From Lunularia cruciata (Eukaryota; Streptophyta; Marchantiopsida; Lunulariales; Lunulariaceae), in the NCBI GenBank assembly GCA_948567375.1, contig OX419759.1, positions 4,379,303 through 4,443,302 of the forward strand: a DNA stretch of 64,000 nt, in the 5' to 3' direction. The notes under the pieces are model-generated. The model worked only from the letters and a program-made list of their open reading frames with translations, ran no database searches and had not been told where the DNA came from. Every line of letters starts with the position of its first letter. The stretch's first letter is position 1. Positions 9,276-21,083 of this stretch are shown one piece after another. Both the position numbers and the translations under genes were made by a program.

Positions 9276-12200
9276 ATGGCAATGGTGGGAAGGATGGCCG
9301 GGGAGAGAGAGCGGGCGTTTGCCCTGCTAGGAGAAGCCAAAATACAGGGTGATTCGTCCGTGAAGACGGAAAATCTGAAGCAATTGTTGGAAATTCTGCT
9401 AAACAGAGAACCTGGGCTGACTCCCGAATTTGTTCCACATCTGATGGAGTTCCAAGCCGATCCTAGCAGTCCTGTCTTGAAGTATCTAGCAGAGTACGTA
9501 CTTTCCACTGCCCTCACCTTCCCCGCATATTTAAGCAGGCCGGGGTTTTGTCATCAAGCTTTACCGAAAATTGCGGTTCTAAATTGCGGAGAATAAGGAT
9601 TGGGTATATTCAGATTTCACAAGAGAATGAAGTTTCCATCAGAAACTAGCTTTTGATGAAACGAACGTAGTCAGACGTTGGTACATCGAAACCAGAGAGA
9701 GGAGAAAGCGCATTGTTGAGAGCAATTAGCCGTTCCGGGCAGTGAACGGTAACACTTCGTGATATTAGGAATGAAATGAGGATGACTATCTAAGCTCATC
9801 GAGCTTGACATTACTTGGTGTTATTGGCAGGATAATAGAAGAAATAGGGTTAAAATATGTGGACCAGCTGCCATTTATGGTGCCAGTTCTTATGGCTCTA
9901 CTCAGGGATAACACTCCAGCAGTAGCCAGACGAGCCATTTCATCTGGAACTAATTTGTTTCGGAACACTCTTGAACAAGTTGCTCTACAGGTACATTGTA
10001 CAGAATACCAAAGACTGCTGATGGCTTGTTGGAATATCCTGGAGTTGTGTGCAAATCTTTCTGAAATTTGTGGTGCTTACATAAATACAATTCTTCAAGC
10101 TGTTTTATTAATATACACTTCATGAGGTTAGGTCTCGCAAAGATTGTGCCCTAAACTATGTAGGAAAAGTAACCAGTAGACTCACTATCGCAGGGTATAT
10201 ACACCGGACAAGTGGATCATCGCCTACATGAGGCATGGGCCTGGATGACAAGGTTCAAGGATGCTGTTTATCCTGCTGCCTATCACGTAAGTAACCTGTG
10301 TGTGCATCTAAGTTGAAATCCCCGTGAAAATTTATTTCCTGTATGAGAGATGGAGTGAATTTGCTCGCTGAAGTGCTGTGGCGACATCATCGAAGAAGTT
10401 GGCTACTTGGAAGATTTGGACCATGAGACTGCTCTGGTGAGCTGAACAGATACACCTTGTGCGTGTTTCTGTTCCTGCAGCATGGAAACGATGGAGTACG
10501 GCTTCAGGCTATCAAGTTTGTTGAAACCACAATTCTACTCTTCACCCCTGATTGTAATGGTTCGGTTCGTCCGCCACCTCAACAGCAATATGCTGATGGT
10601 AAGGGAATCTCGCAGTAAATTTAACCAGAAAGGAAGTTCGGTAGCTTAGGGGCCAGACAATAATCTTTCATATTCCCATCCTTAAAAGCTTGGGACTTCA
10701 AACATACTAAAGAAGTCTAGGAACAGCGGGGGATCTCGTATGATAATTTCTTTGGCGTTTATTCGTGGTATTATGACTGTACATGATAACCTTTGGTGCC
10801 CTTATTTGCAATTAAGGGGTTTATTTTATTTGAAGTGCCCTCCCTGATCCATGTCGAACTTGCCAGGAGTTGCGAAAGGATTTAACATCGCATGGATAGC
10901 AGGAGGCCATCCCCTACTGGATCCGGGGGCGATGGGTCAAGAGGCTAGCAAAAATGTTGGGTCCTTGCTTAATCAGCTAAGGCCTTTTGAAAGCTCTGCA
11001 CTCCCTGGTCCTGTTGCCATTGTGTTAGTAAACAGGTAAATTGCTTCGTAGATTGCCTCAGAACCACCGCCTAGACCAGAGTGCTTCTATAGTCCACCGT
11101 CTGACTGAACCAATCTGCTTATATCTTGTCCTTTCGTTGAAATTTTAGTCCGTCCATCTTGTAGGGGAAGGAGTATGTACTTGTATAGTTGTCATGTTTC
11201 AGTTACAAATACCATCATTAAGTTTGTCACGAGTCACCTTGTCACTAACTGTCTTGTATGTATTATACTCAGGCTGTCCTGACCCTAGAACAGGTCCTGC
11301 AAATTACGAAGTTGCTTTGTTTAGGGTACTTCACTGCAGCGCCAGTAATCAACTCTAATGTGTACTTTTGTACCGTTGGCAGCCTGGCAGCAGTTGCAAA
11401 ACGACGCCCTTCGTTATATGGGCGCGTTCTGCCTGTGTTACTTGGACTGGCCCCAAGTTGTGAGAGCATAAAAGGAGGCCAAGTTGCCAGCGTGGTACAT
11501 ACGCTGAAGATCGCCTTCATTTCCCTCTTGAAGTGTCAACACTCTGGAGCAGGGCCGGTACTTACTTCTGTAAACTATCTTGAGATGATTAAGTGGATAT
11601 AGAGGAATCACTAAAAGGTCGAGAACTAGAAACTTTCTTGCTCTTCTTTATTCATTAAGCGCAGCCGTATTAATTTTCCTGGATGAGCACAGTGCCATCA
11701 TGATTAGCAACAAAGTCTCTATTGTTGCTTAAATTGTATTGATATTCTCCTACCTTGGTTACTCATATAGATAGAATCTTGTTGTGCATCTCTATACTGG
11801 TTCAAATCCTGCCGGGAAGCTCTGCCGGATGAATGCGACTTAACTCTAGCCGTATTTCCAGTATTTTTTGGTCTGTGAGCAAGACTTTCACTTACTGGAA
11901 TGCCTCAATATCCACGTGGGTAAATGTTAAATGCAGTGGCGGGATCGTTTAGTGGGAGCATTACGATCAATGAATGCAGGTGAGGTTGCAGATTCAACAA
12001 TGCGACAAATCGAGAGAGCCTTGCGGAATGCTGACAGAGAACGGGCCTCCCGAGATCCTCGGGCAGTCAAGGTTGGATGCTGTCACGCTTTCTGTCTCTG
12101 TAATGAAATCAGTTGGATGTTTGAAGAGACTCCTATTGGTGTTAAATTTATTACATCATCATAATGACTTTGCTGGAGAACACTGAGAGCACTTCCCTTC

Positions 12201-15200
12201 ACTGTTATAGTTGATATGGGAAGTCTGCTTTCTGACTGCTGACTTCAAGGACCTTACTGCGTACTGCACTAAGTACCGTTTGGTATTAGCATCAATCAAC
12301 TAATGCACACTACAACGATGCCCCGTGGTTCATTTACTAGTAGCTGACGTATACCGGTTGATTGGATGAGTTCAGGATGAGAGAATGCAATCAGTTGGTC
12401 AAGTAGCTGATGTCGCCCGGAAGCGGCCTGTGATGCAAGAAAATGGGAATCAGCAGGAAAATTCCGAAGGTAGCAATGGTAAACGACCACGAGTAACACA
12501 ATATCCAGGACCTGTTCAAAATACGCAGCGGGATGGACCTAGTAATGAACCTCCGCCAACAGCAGTGCCAATGGATACAGGGCTTACACCTATACAGCAG
12601 ATGATCTCAATGATTGGAGCTTTAGTAGCACAAGGGGAAAGAGCAGCCGCTTCAGTAGAATTGCTGATTACAAATATTGCAGCAGACATGTTAGCGGACA
12701 TTGTGATTGCCAACATGACTCATCTTCCCTCCACCCCACCACCCATGGAAGAGGTCAATGCTGGAGAAAGTAGGAGTGTTGGGGGTATCGCATCCATTCT
12801 GCCTCCTGCACCAGCAGCTTTACCCGTGCCCGTACTTGCACCTGCACCAGTAGCACCAGTACCAGTACCTGTGCCTGTGCCTGTGCCTGTACCCGCTCCT
12901 GCTGCACCCATACCCTTGACTCCAATTTTAGCAGCCCCTCAAATAGCAGCTCCAGTATATGTAGCTCCTCCAGTTGCTGTTGCTCCTCCCTTAGCTCATC
13001 CACCTGTAGTTGCCCCTCCAGTAGTGGTTTCCCCAGTAATGCCAGTTATGATCACTCCACTAGTCATTCCTGCTGCTGCAGAAACGCAGACTTCTCAAAT
13101 TTCATCTGAAGGTCGAAGAGATCCACGGCGAGTAAGTTGAAGTCATGCATTTGGTCACTTCTTTGTGGTTCAGATACTTGCTCTACTGAATATGAGTGAT
13201 ACATAGTTGGTAACTTCTGAAGCCTTCTCTGGATTCAAGTTCGAAGTTATGAATTGTATGTGCATCAGTTTGAATTTTATTGTACGTACCTCCAGGTAGG
13301 ATGAGGAGGATGAGGAACCTTCAATTCGTCATTACTTCAAAAGATTTGTGGTAGTATTTAGAAGTAGTCATCATTCTACATCATGAAAGCAGAATCACGA
13401 GTGTTGATGGAGACTTTCAGACATTCTTTGGGCATCATTGAAGGGAGTTAGACTAAGAATAGTGTATATCTTCTGGCTGTGTCAACTTTTACTGCTCTAT
13501 AGAGTTCGTCCTAACCAAGCACATATTTCCTGATCAGTCGTTTGAACTTCTGTATTACAGCAGGACCCTCGTCGACTCGACCCACGTCGGGCCTCTCCAC
13601 TTCACATACCCAAGGAGGAGGATATGGTTATGACTGACAGTTCAGTGCCCGAAATTGAGCTTGCAAACCACCTAGTAGAAGTAAAGCGAGAACCCCAGGC
13701 ATCGGCCAGCATAAGAGATCCACGGGCAGGCACACCTGTGGACTCCTCGCCAAGACCGCTACTTGCGCAAGTAAAAGCAGAACCTGTAGATGAGTTACCA
13801 TCTACTCTTGGTGCTAGACCCACATCACCACCTTGTTCCGCAGGAAATCTATTGTCCTCTCCTGCGACATCCATATCTGTTGACGCCAAAGTCATGGTTG
13901 AACCCCCTGTAGTGGCAACAGCTCCAGTTGCTTCACCACCACCAGCTCCAATACCAGCCCCTACCATATCCAAAGAAGGTCGAGTTGGCCCTTCAATGTC
14001 TTCGATGTCAGCTTCTGGGATAGGAGGAAGTATGAGTTCCACAGGTATTCCTGTTAATGTTCCAGTGCCAACTTTACCTGTCATATCACTAACCGGTGAG
14101 CAGCAGATTGCTCTTGGTAAGGCGGCCCTTGTTCGTATTTTGGAGGGACACAAAACTATCTCAGCCGCTGGTGGAGATGGCTTGCGGATTGCATTACTTG
14201 CTCGGCTTGTGGCTCAGGCAAGTTGTTACTTCTCGCACCTTTACTTTCAATAGCATGGGGAAAGTTTGCCTCATACACGCTAGTCTTATTTGCAGAACAT
14301 TCAAAGCTCACGTTTGCAGTGTCTAACCGCATGTCTTGCATGGTTAGTCATTCATAACCAGTCAGTCATACTCTATTGGTCTTAGAGAAAGAAACGTGTT
14401 GACCTTGTAAAACATAAAAACCTATTATCTTGGCGCTAGATGACAGACATGAATAATTGAGTCAGCGCATAAAAAGGTTTTGGTGGTATGTTAGGGATGT
14501 GTTGTCATTTGTGTTTGAAATTATGTCGCTTTTAGTGATAATTTACATGGTGCGCCTTTTCGAGGTAAAACTGCCAAGGTATCGTATCTTGTTCTGTTTC
14601 TGCGCTTGGGTGATAACCTACTGGATGTTGTCTTTACAGTCCTGTGAAGACGAGCAAGCACTTGAGGTCGTCCGTAAACATATTCTTGCGGATTATCAAA
14701 ATCATAAGGTTAGCTGAAGCCTAAACTAAGTAAGACTCTGCTGTTTCAAAGCATTTGAGCAGCTATACGAGAGTAATGTTGAGACCTGTGTCTGTATATT
14801 AGTTGGTCATCGAGAAAATGAGAATTGGATCTGGGTTGCCTAATTGAATCAAAGAGAGCCCGAGCAGAAAAGAATATGTTTCAGAGGAAGTGTGTTGATT
14901 TGCAGGGTCACGATTTGGCGCTACATGTGTTGTATCAGCTCTACGCTGAGCAGGCATCAGAAGAAGGAGTTTCATCTGTTTCGTTGTCTCCCATAGCCTT
15001 GGCGTATGATAAACTTCTCCTCTCTTTGGTAAGATGATGTTCATGTCAGATCATGGCTGCTACCACATCAAGTTCAATGCTTTGCGACTTATTGTAAAGC
15101 TCTTGATTCTTACCGTGCACCTGTATATTGGACGCGGGAACGTTATATCATCTGAGTTACTTGTCATGGACGAGGAATCTTATATTCCATGACTCGATAT

Positions 15201-18200
15201 GTGGAAACTGTGCTGCAGGCACAAGGGTTGAGGGATACTTTGCCTCCTTCAGACAAATCCTTAAGCAAGTTGCTGGCGGAAGTGCCAGTGTTGCCCATGA
15301 AGGCCTTGGAACTACTCCAGGGATTATGCTATCCGGCTGTTGCAACTAAAGAGGGCAAAGATCCTCCTACCGGAGACCGGATAACACAAGGTCTTAGTGC
15401 ACTTTGGAGTCTAATTTTACAGCGACCGCCCGCTCGAGAGACCTGCCTGAAAATGGCTTTGCAGGTAAGCGAGTTTTGTTCATAACTGCAGACATGCTAT
15501 TGTTAAAATGCGAGAGCTATACTTGAGACACGATAGAACACCTGCATTACCATTGAACCTCCTTGTGCCGGTGATGGTCCCCCACAAGAAGTCTCTCGAT
15601 GCCAGAAGCAATTGCTGTAGAAGAAATTTATTCCTGTTTCCTTTGTTGTTCCTTTCAAAGCTTTGGTTCAGGATTGACCTAGTCATTTTAGTTTCTCTTT
15701 GTTTCTGTTCTGGTAGGGTATATGCTTCCAGTAGTCAAAATGCCTGAGGTTAGAGTCATGTAAGGTTTGTAGTGGATTTGCCTGAGAAATTTGCAATTCT
15801 GAGGTTTATTCTTAATCCAAGTGCTGGTCACTGAAACTGCAGTGTGCAGTTCACGAGGTCGATGATATTCGAGCTAAGGCCATCCGTCTGGTAAGTGCCT
15901 TCAAGTTATCTTTCTCAATCGTTAGGAACCAGTTTACTAGTTATGTGCTAGTGCTATAAGCGACTAAATGCTGTTGGAGACTATTTTGTGATATCTTTCT
16001 GAAAAGTTTCACTCTGCTGCTTCACTGCAGGTCGCGAATAAGCTGTACCCTTTGAGTTACGTTGCAGAGAGTATCGAAGGATTTGCCTTGGAGATGCTTC
16101 AATCTGTGATTGAGTCTAGACAAGGGCCTTCTGATGGGTCCGCGAAAGATCCCATGGATGTGGACGAAGGAGAGCCTACCTCAGCTAAGAAGGTGCTTCT
16201 GGCTGCTGAGAAGATGGAATTTGAGACAGTTTCGCATGGTGGCTATAATATTTAGATACACATATTGGTGACGCTTGTAGGGCCTGCATGCATGTATGCA
16301 TCTATTCTTTATGTTTTGTCTTTGGTTTACGATGAAGTGCTCTCATTCAACTCCTCGCATTCCCACACAAATTTGATGGACTGAAGTTTCTGTATCATAA
16401 TTCTCTGTTGGATCTCTGCATTCAATGTTCAGGACAGTGACGAGCAAGATCAAGTGTCTAATGGAGACGAAACACCTGTCCAAGGTCAAGATGATGTGTC
16501 GGTAAATGAATCTGGTGAACGTGGTCCACCTCGAACCAGTAGTGGAACAGTTTCAATGACAGAAGCCCAACGGTGCATGTCGCTCTTCTTTGCGCTGTGC
16601 ACTAAGGTATGAAGTTAGCAGCAACATGGTTGTCGTCTGTAATTTTCCTATTTAGGGGCTTGTAAATGGTGGGATCTGTTCAAGCGTTGGATTCTGGTAT
16701 TCTTTTCAATCTTTAGAGATTGTCTTGTCTAAATTTCTGCTTGTTCTGTACAGTTCTTCAAACAAGCGGTATTCTAACTTTATGTCCCTTGCGTGTCCTT
16801 GCAGAAACACTCCTTGTTGCGCCAGCTCTTCTCAGTCTATGGTCATGTATCGAAAACTGTCAAGCAGGTGTTTGATCTTTCTGGCGACCATGTACTGGTT
16901 TATAGATCTGGCTGGAGTTTATCTTTCTATTTTATCAGCTTTTTAAGTGCTCTGAAAACTCAATTTCGTCACAAGCCTAGCTTAGAAACTGAGAGAGACT
17001 GTAGTTGGATGTCTCTTAGGTAACATCGTTGAGGGCCTACGTAGTACTATAGAGTCATAAAGCATCTTTCATGCACCCTCCTTGCATTAGATCTCTAGGT
17101 GCTCACTGCATTCTTGACCGATATGTTTTGGATCTTGGATGATGAATGAGGAGGAAGAAATATCACTTGCTCCACGAAGTATAAGGTGACAGTGTTTAAC
17201 TTGATATTTGTAGGCCTTGTTCTAAGAGTTGTTGCACTTCATGCAGGCAGTACATCGACATATACCAATTCTTTTCCGCACTATTGGATCATCATCTGCA
17301 GAGCTATTGCAAATCATATCTGATCCACCCGCTGGAAGTGAACACCTCCTACTACAGGTTGGTAATAGAATGCAGGAGTCTCCTCAGAACTACAAAAATA
17401 TCATGTTACCAGCTATGCGTACATCATTCCTCAGTGCCTCGGGAGAGTGCTTTATAAGTTGAATGCTATCTCATGATATATCCGTCAAAGGGAATCGCGC
17501 TGTATTTGTATTGTTCCATAATTATATTATTTGACATTGCATAATGAGGTCAATCTCCTTCTTGCAGGTTCTCCATAGTTTGACCGAAGGAAGCACACCG
17601 TCTCCAGAGCTTATTGTCACCGTTAAGAAATTATATGAGACAAAACTGCAGGTACACACTTTTCGAGCTGACTTCTGAAGTCTGAAACTGAGATCCAGAC
17701 TGAGATAGAGACTAAGTATTTGGTAGAGAAGAGTTGCTGCGTCTGTTCAGTAATTCCTTTCTCACGTGTGTGCCGTCATAGTCTGATTGGCAGTATACTC
17801 ATGATCCACATCAGAAAGTGCTGGCTCCCTCCAGGCTACTACTCTTTCATTTGCTTTCATACTCCAGTGATCTTAGTGGACTGAGCTAAAGGAGCTTCTC
17901 GGATTTATCCTATTGATCTCTCTCCACAGTAGCCTTCATGGATGAGGTCCTCTTGAAATCTCGTGACCAGTGTGAGTTGTTGAACTTTCCTATACATGTT
18001 GATTTCTGCAGGATGCAGTTTTCCTTATTCCCGTGCTGTCTTCTTTGACTAAAGATGAGGTACTTCTTTACCAAGTGTTTATTTGTGGCTTTAGAGCTTA
18101 GAGCAACGAGGCTACTTTTGATCGCTTCTCTACCAGTGAATCAGACATCTGATCTAGATACAGATTACCATCTGCAAACAGTTGACGAACTGGAGGGGTT

Positions 18201-21083
18201 TGCTCTCCTTATCACCAAGACTCAACCGGGCTTCCGTGAATTTGACAGGTGTTACCGATTTTTCCTCGCCTGGTAGATTTACCTCCTGAAAAATTTCAGA
18301 CAGCTTTAGCCCGTATCCTTCAGGTACCTCCTCTAGCCAGCCCCAGTAAAGTCACAGAAATATGCTATTCAACTTAGCCTAATGTAGTGCAGAAGCAAGG
18401 TCCTTTCCAGGCATTTTCACTCCACGTCCGGAGTAGTTCCTTCTGTCGTTCATTCTGTTCTTTCTAAAAATGATGGTGTTTGGTGATTTCAGGGATCTGC
18501 ACATACCGGCCCTGCTCTGACGCCTACAGAAGTGCTTATTGTTCTACATGGAATTGATCCTAGTCGCGACTCTGTTCCTTTGAAAAAGGTAGTTTGCCCA
18601 TAAGACTGTGTCCGTCCTTTCTTAAGGACAGTTGACAAGCAACTGGTTGAAGAGCAAGTCAGCGGATTGTGCAACTACAAGCTTTTGAAGAGATCCCTAA
18701 TTATCTATCGTGTCGTGTAGAATTGAGAACCAGATTGTTCATGTCTTTCTGTGGGGCTTGTGTGAAGGTGATGGATGCGTGCTCTGCCTGTTTACAGCAA
18801 CGCACTGTCTTCACTCAACAAGTTCTGGCGAAAGTATTAAATCAACTGGTAGGCACATGCTCTTGTTTTGCAATAAGAGTTATGATAGAATATTAGTTGA
18901 CAAGGAAACTTAGGGCGTAACGTGCTGCGAATCTAGGCTGGAACGTGGACATCTCTAGTTACCACATTCATCGAGCGCGAAAAAAATGTCCGAGAGAATT
19001 GACGATGTAAATACTAATATTCTGCTCTGGATGATTGATGTGGTGATGTGTCGATGGTTTTCGTTCACGCCCTTCTTTCGGTTGCTATAACAAAACTAGA
19101 TCATTCTAGCCGTCGTAGAGAACTTGAAAGCAAGAATTGAATACCATCTCTCTAATCTGGGTTTGCAATTTGGTATTCTTGCAAGAGAAAACCTTGACTT
19201 CGAAGAAAAAGAGAATTATACTAATTGTTTCCTCTTTGCGTTGAACAGGTGGAGCAGACTCCTCTCCCTCTATTATTTATGCGTACTGTCATTCAAGCTG
19301 TTGGTTCATTTCCCACTCTTGTAAGTTCTCTGTTGGATCTCAAGTTCGTAGTAGGTTTTGTAGCGTAGTTGACTTAAAAGTGTTTTGGTCGCTGCGTAAA
19401 GATTCATCTGATGTGCTACACCGAAGGTATCGGCATTTCTTTTTCACCCATTATGCGTTCCATGCCACTGTTAAATACGCAATACCATTTACGGGCACCA
19501 AACTGCTGCGACTTTGTGTATTCCTTCAACCTACTAACCGTGGTCTTCCTAAAACAGGTCAGCTTTGTTATGGAGATTTTGTCTCGTCTCGTTAATAAAC
19601 AGGTATATTGAATACTTCTTGAAACCGACTCACCGGATTTTCTTCAAATTAAAGTTTCTCCTCCTACTTATTCATAAAGTAAACTGTCATTTCTTTTCTC
19701 TGGTACTTCTCGCCATCCTTGTTTCTTGCCCTTGGAGTCTATTTATAATATCTACACCTAAATATACACCTCGGTTTTACCCTTTTAGAAAATCTTGTAC
19801 GAAAGTGGATTTTGAGTACCTGATCTGTGCGGCTTGACTGTGGTCTGCAGATATGGAAGTTTCCGAAGCTATGGGTTGGCTTCCTCAAGTGTGCAAATCA
19901 GACTGTACCGCACTCCTTCCACGTCTTATTGCAGGTGTCCACTGAACTTCCTTCATGCTGTATAGTCTCTTGTTTCATTTCATCTGAATGAAACTTATAT
20001 GTCGCAACGCGGATTACCTGATGCGTTTCTCCCTCTCTGGCCGAAATCCGATTGGGACTGATATATAATCCCCTTTGAGCCATGATTGGCTGCTCACGAT
20101 TACAGTATCTTATGAGATGTACATGTGTCACAGCCTATCATGATTCTTGATGAGGTTGGCAATAGACTTATCGATTGATGAGTTAGGACCTTTGAAAGGC
20201 CTGTAGAGTTGCTAGCTCGAACATAAACAGGATCACTTGCTTTCTAGAATTTATCGAATCATGCTTTAGCTGGGCAACAAGGGTCGTGTCTTGCATTTTA
20301 TTCGTTACTTGTTTCGAAGAGGATCGTGCATGGTCATGTCTTGAAACGGACAAGTCCGATTTGCGAATCTTTTCACATGGGTTTGTAGACAAAAGAGTAC
20401 CAGTTATGGACTGTTGCCGGTGTTGTACTGATACTCGTCAATTAAAAGTAAGAAATGACCAATTTTTTCTTAAAAGTGAAGTTTTGAATCAACCTTCTTC
20501 TGGATCCTCCTGTTCTGACCATGTCAAGTTTTGGTCTCACAGCTGCCTGCTGTACAACTCGAAGATGCATTTATAAAGCATCCCAGCTTGAAGGCGCCTT
20601 TGGCCACTCATGCGAGTCAACCGAACATTCGCTCCACCGTTCCCAGGTAGGTCTTATAAAGAACCTTTCGATATATATTGGAGATCAGTTACTTCTCATA
20701 CCTTGTTCACAATGGCATGTATTGCCAGTCCTACGACGGCATAGAACCGTGTTCTAATGTACGAGGTTCACCATGCATACACTCAATCTATCAGAGATAT
20801 TGTTTTGACAAGGACAAGTGTATTTTGCTAATGCTGAGCTGGACCTGAACATCGAGCAATCATTTAAACTTCGGCTACAATTGCAAAATTGGTCGCAAAA
20901 TCTAGAAGATTTAGAACATGCAAAGCCGATATCGATTGTAGCGGGAACTAAGTTTATGGTGCTTTTCTCATACTCAGGTCGTCATTGGTTCTCTTGGGCT
21001 TGGCTGCTCAAGATGAGTCAAACGCTACTCCGCCACAATCTCATCCCGAGGGTTCGGCTTTGGAGACGCTGGTGAAGCATTAA
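9276..21083 (+). CDS. ESP4: Symplekin (CPSF/mRNA 3'-end processing scaffold), 27 exons, 1423 aa
   Basis: Symplekin/Pta1 is the scaffold joining cleavage-polyadenylation factors to CstF; the Arabidopsis protein is ESP4. Exons, chosen by splice sites and family match: 9276-9493, 9831-9990, 10194-10286, 10481-10598, 10867-11035, 11383-11557, 11937-12071, 12376-13131, 13561-14217, 14640-14708, 14906-15028, 15219-15464, 15843-15890, 16031-16192, 16433-16606, 16805-16867, 17247-17357, 17568-17651, 18012-18059, 18249-18323, 18493-18588, 18768-18848, 19249-19320, 19558-19602, 19851-19934, 20543-20646, 20978-21083. They total 4272 nt and stay in frame to TAA. The N-terminal HEAT/Symplekin-Pta1 domain covers about 25-330 ([30 protein letters not shown]). 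Residues 360-780 are disordered and Pro/Ala/Val-rich with RDPRR motifs. The C-terminal symplekin domain covers about 1100-1390 ([19 protein letters not shown]). Intron 9 is GC-AG. The exon 14 donor (AAG|GTGCTT) is weak. First Met is 9276; 9285 and 9294 are alternatives. Confidence 0.93.
14218..14639 (+). other. GC-AG intron (intron 9 of symplekin)
   Basis: Exon 9 ends CAG|GCAAGT and exon 10 starts after TTTACAG. Joining them gives [27 protein letters not shown], which keeps the frame and the spacing I recall for plant symplekins. No GT donor nearby gives a fit as good. CAG|GCAAGT is the strong consensus of the minor GC-AG intron class. Confidence 0.75.

Noticed and set aside
8951-9517. Minus-strand ORFs of 188 and 152 codons over the symplekin leader and exon 1
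   Set aside because: They mirror purine-rich leader DNA, are Ser/Pro/Leu-biased, have no domain, and overlap symplekin exon 1, which has clear family similarity.
11790-11825. tRNA-like B box GGTTCAAATCC
   Set aside because: It lies in symplekin intron 6 with no A box and no tRNA arms.
12516-13003. Minus-strand ORFs under symplekin exon 8 (GTGTGT-rich and LVLVL-rich)
   Set aside because: They are the antisense of the Val-Pro repeat and have no independent support.
14294-14343. Possible extra symplekin exon between exons 9 and 10
   Set aside because: It can be kept in frame only with a weaker GT donor. Direct joining by the GC-AG intron matches family spacing better, so it is noted only as an alternative.
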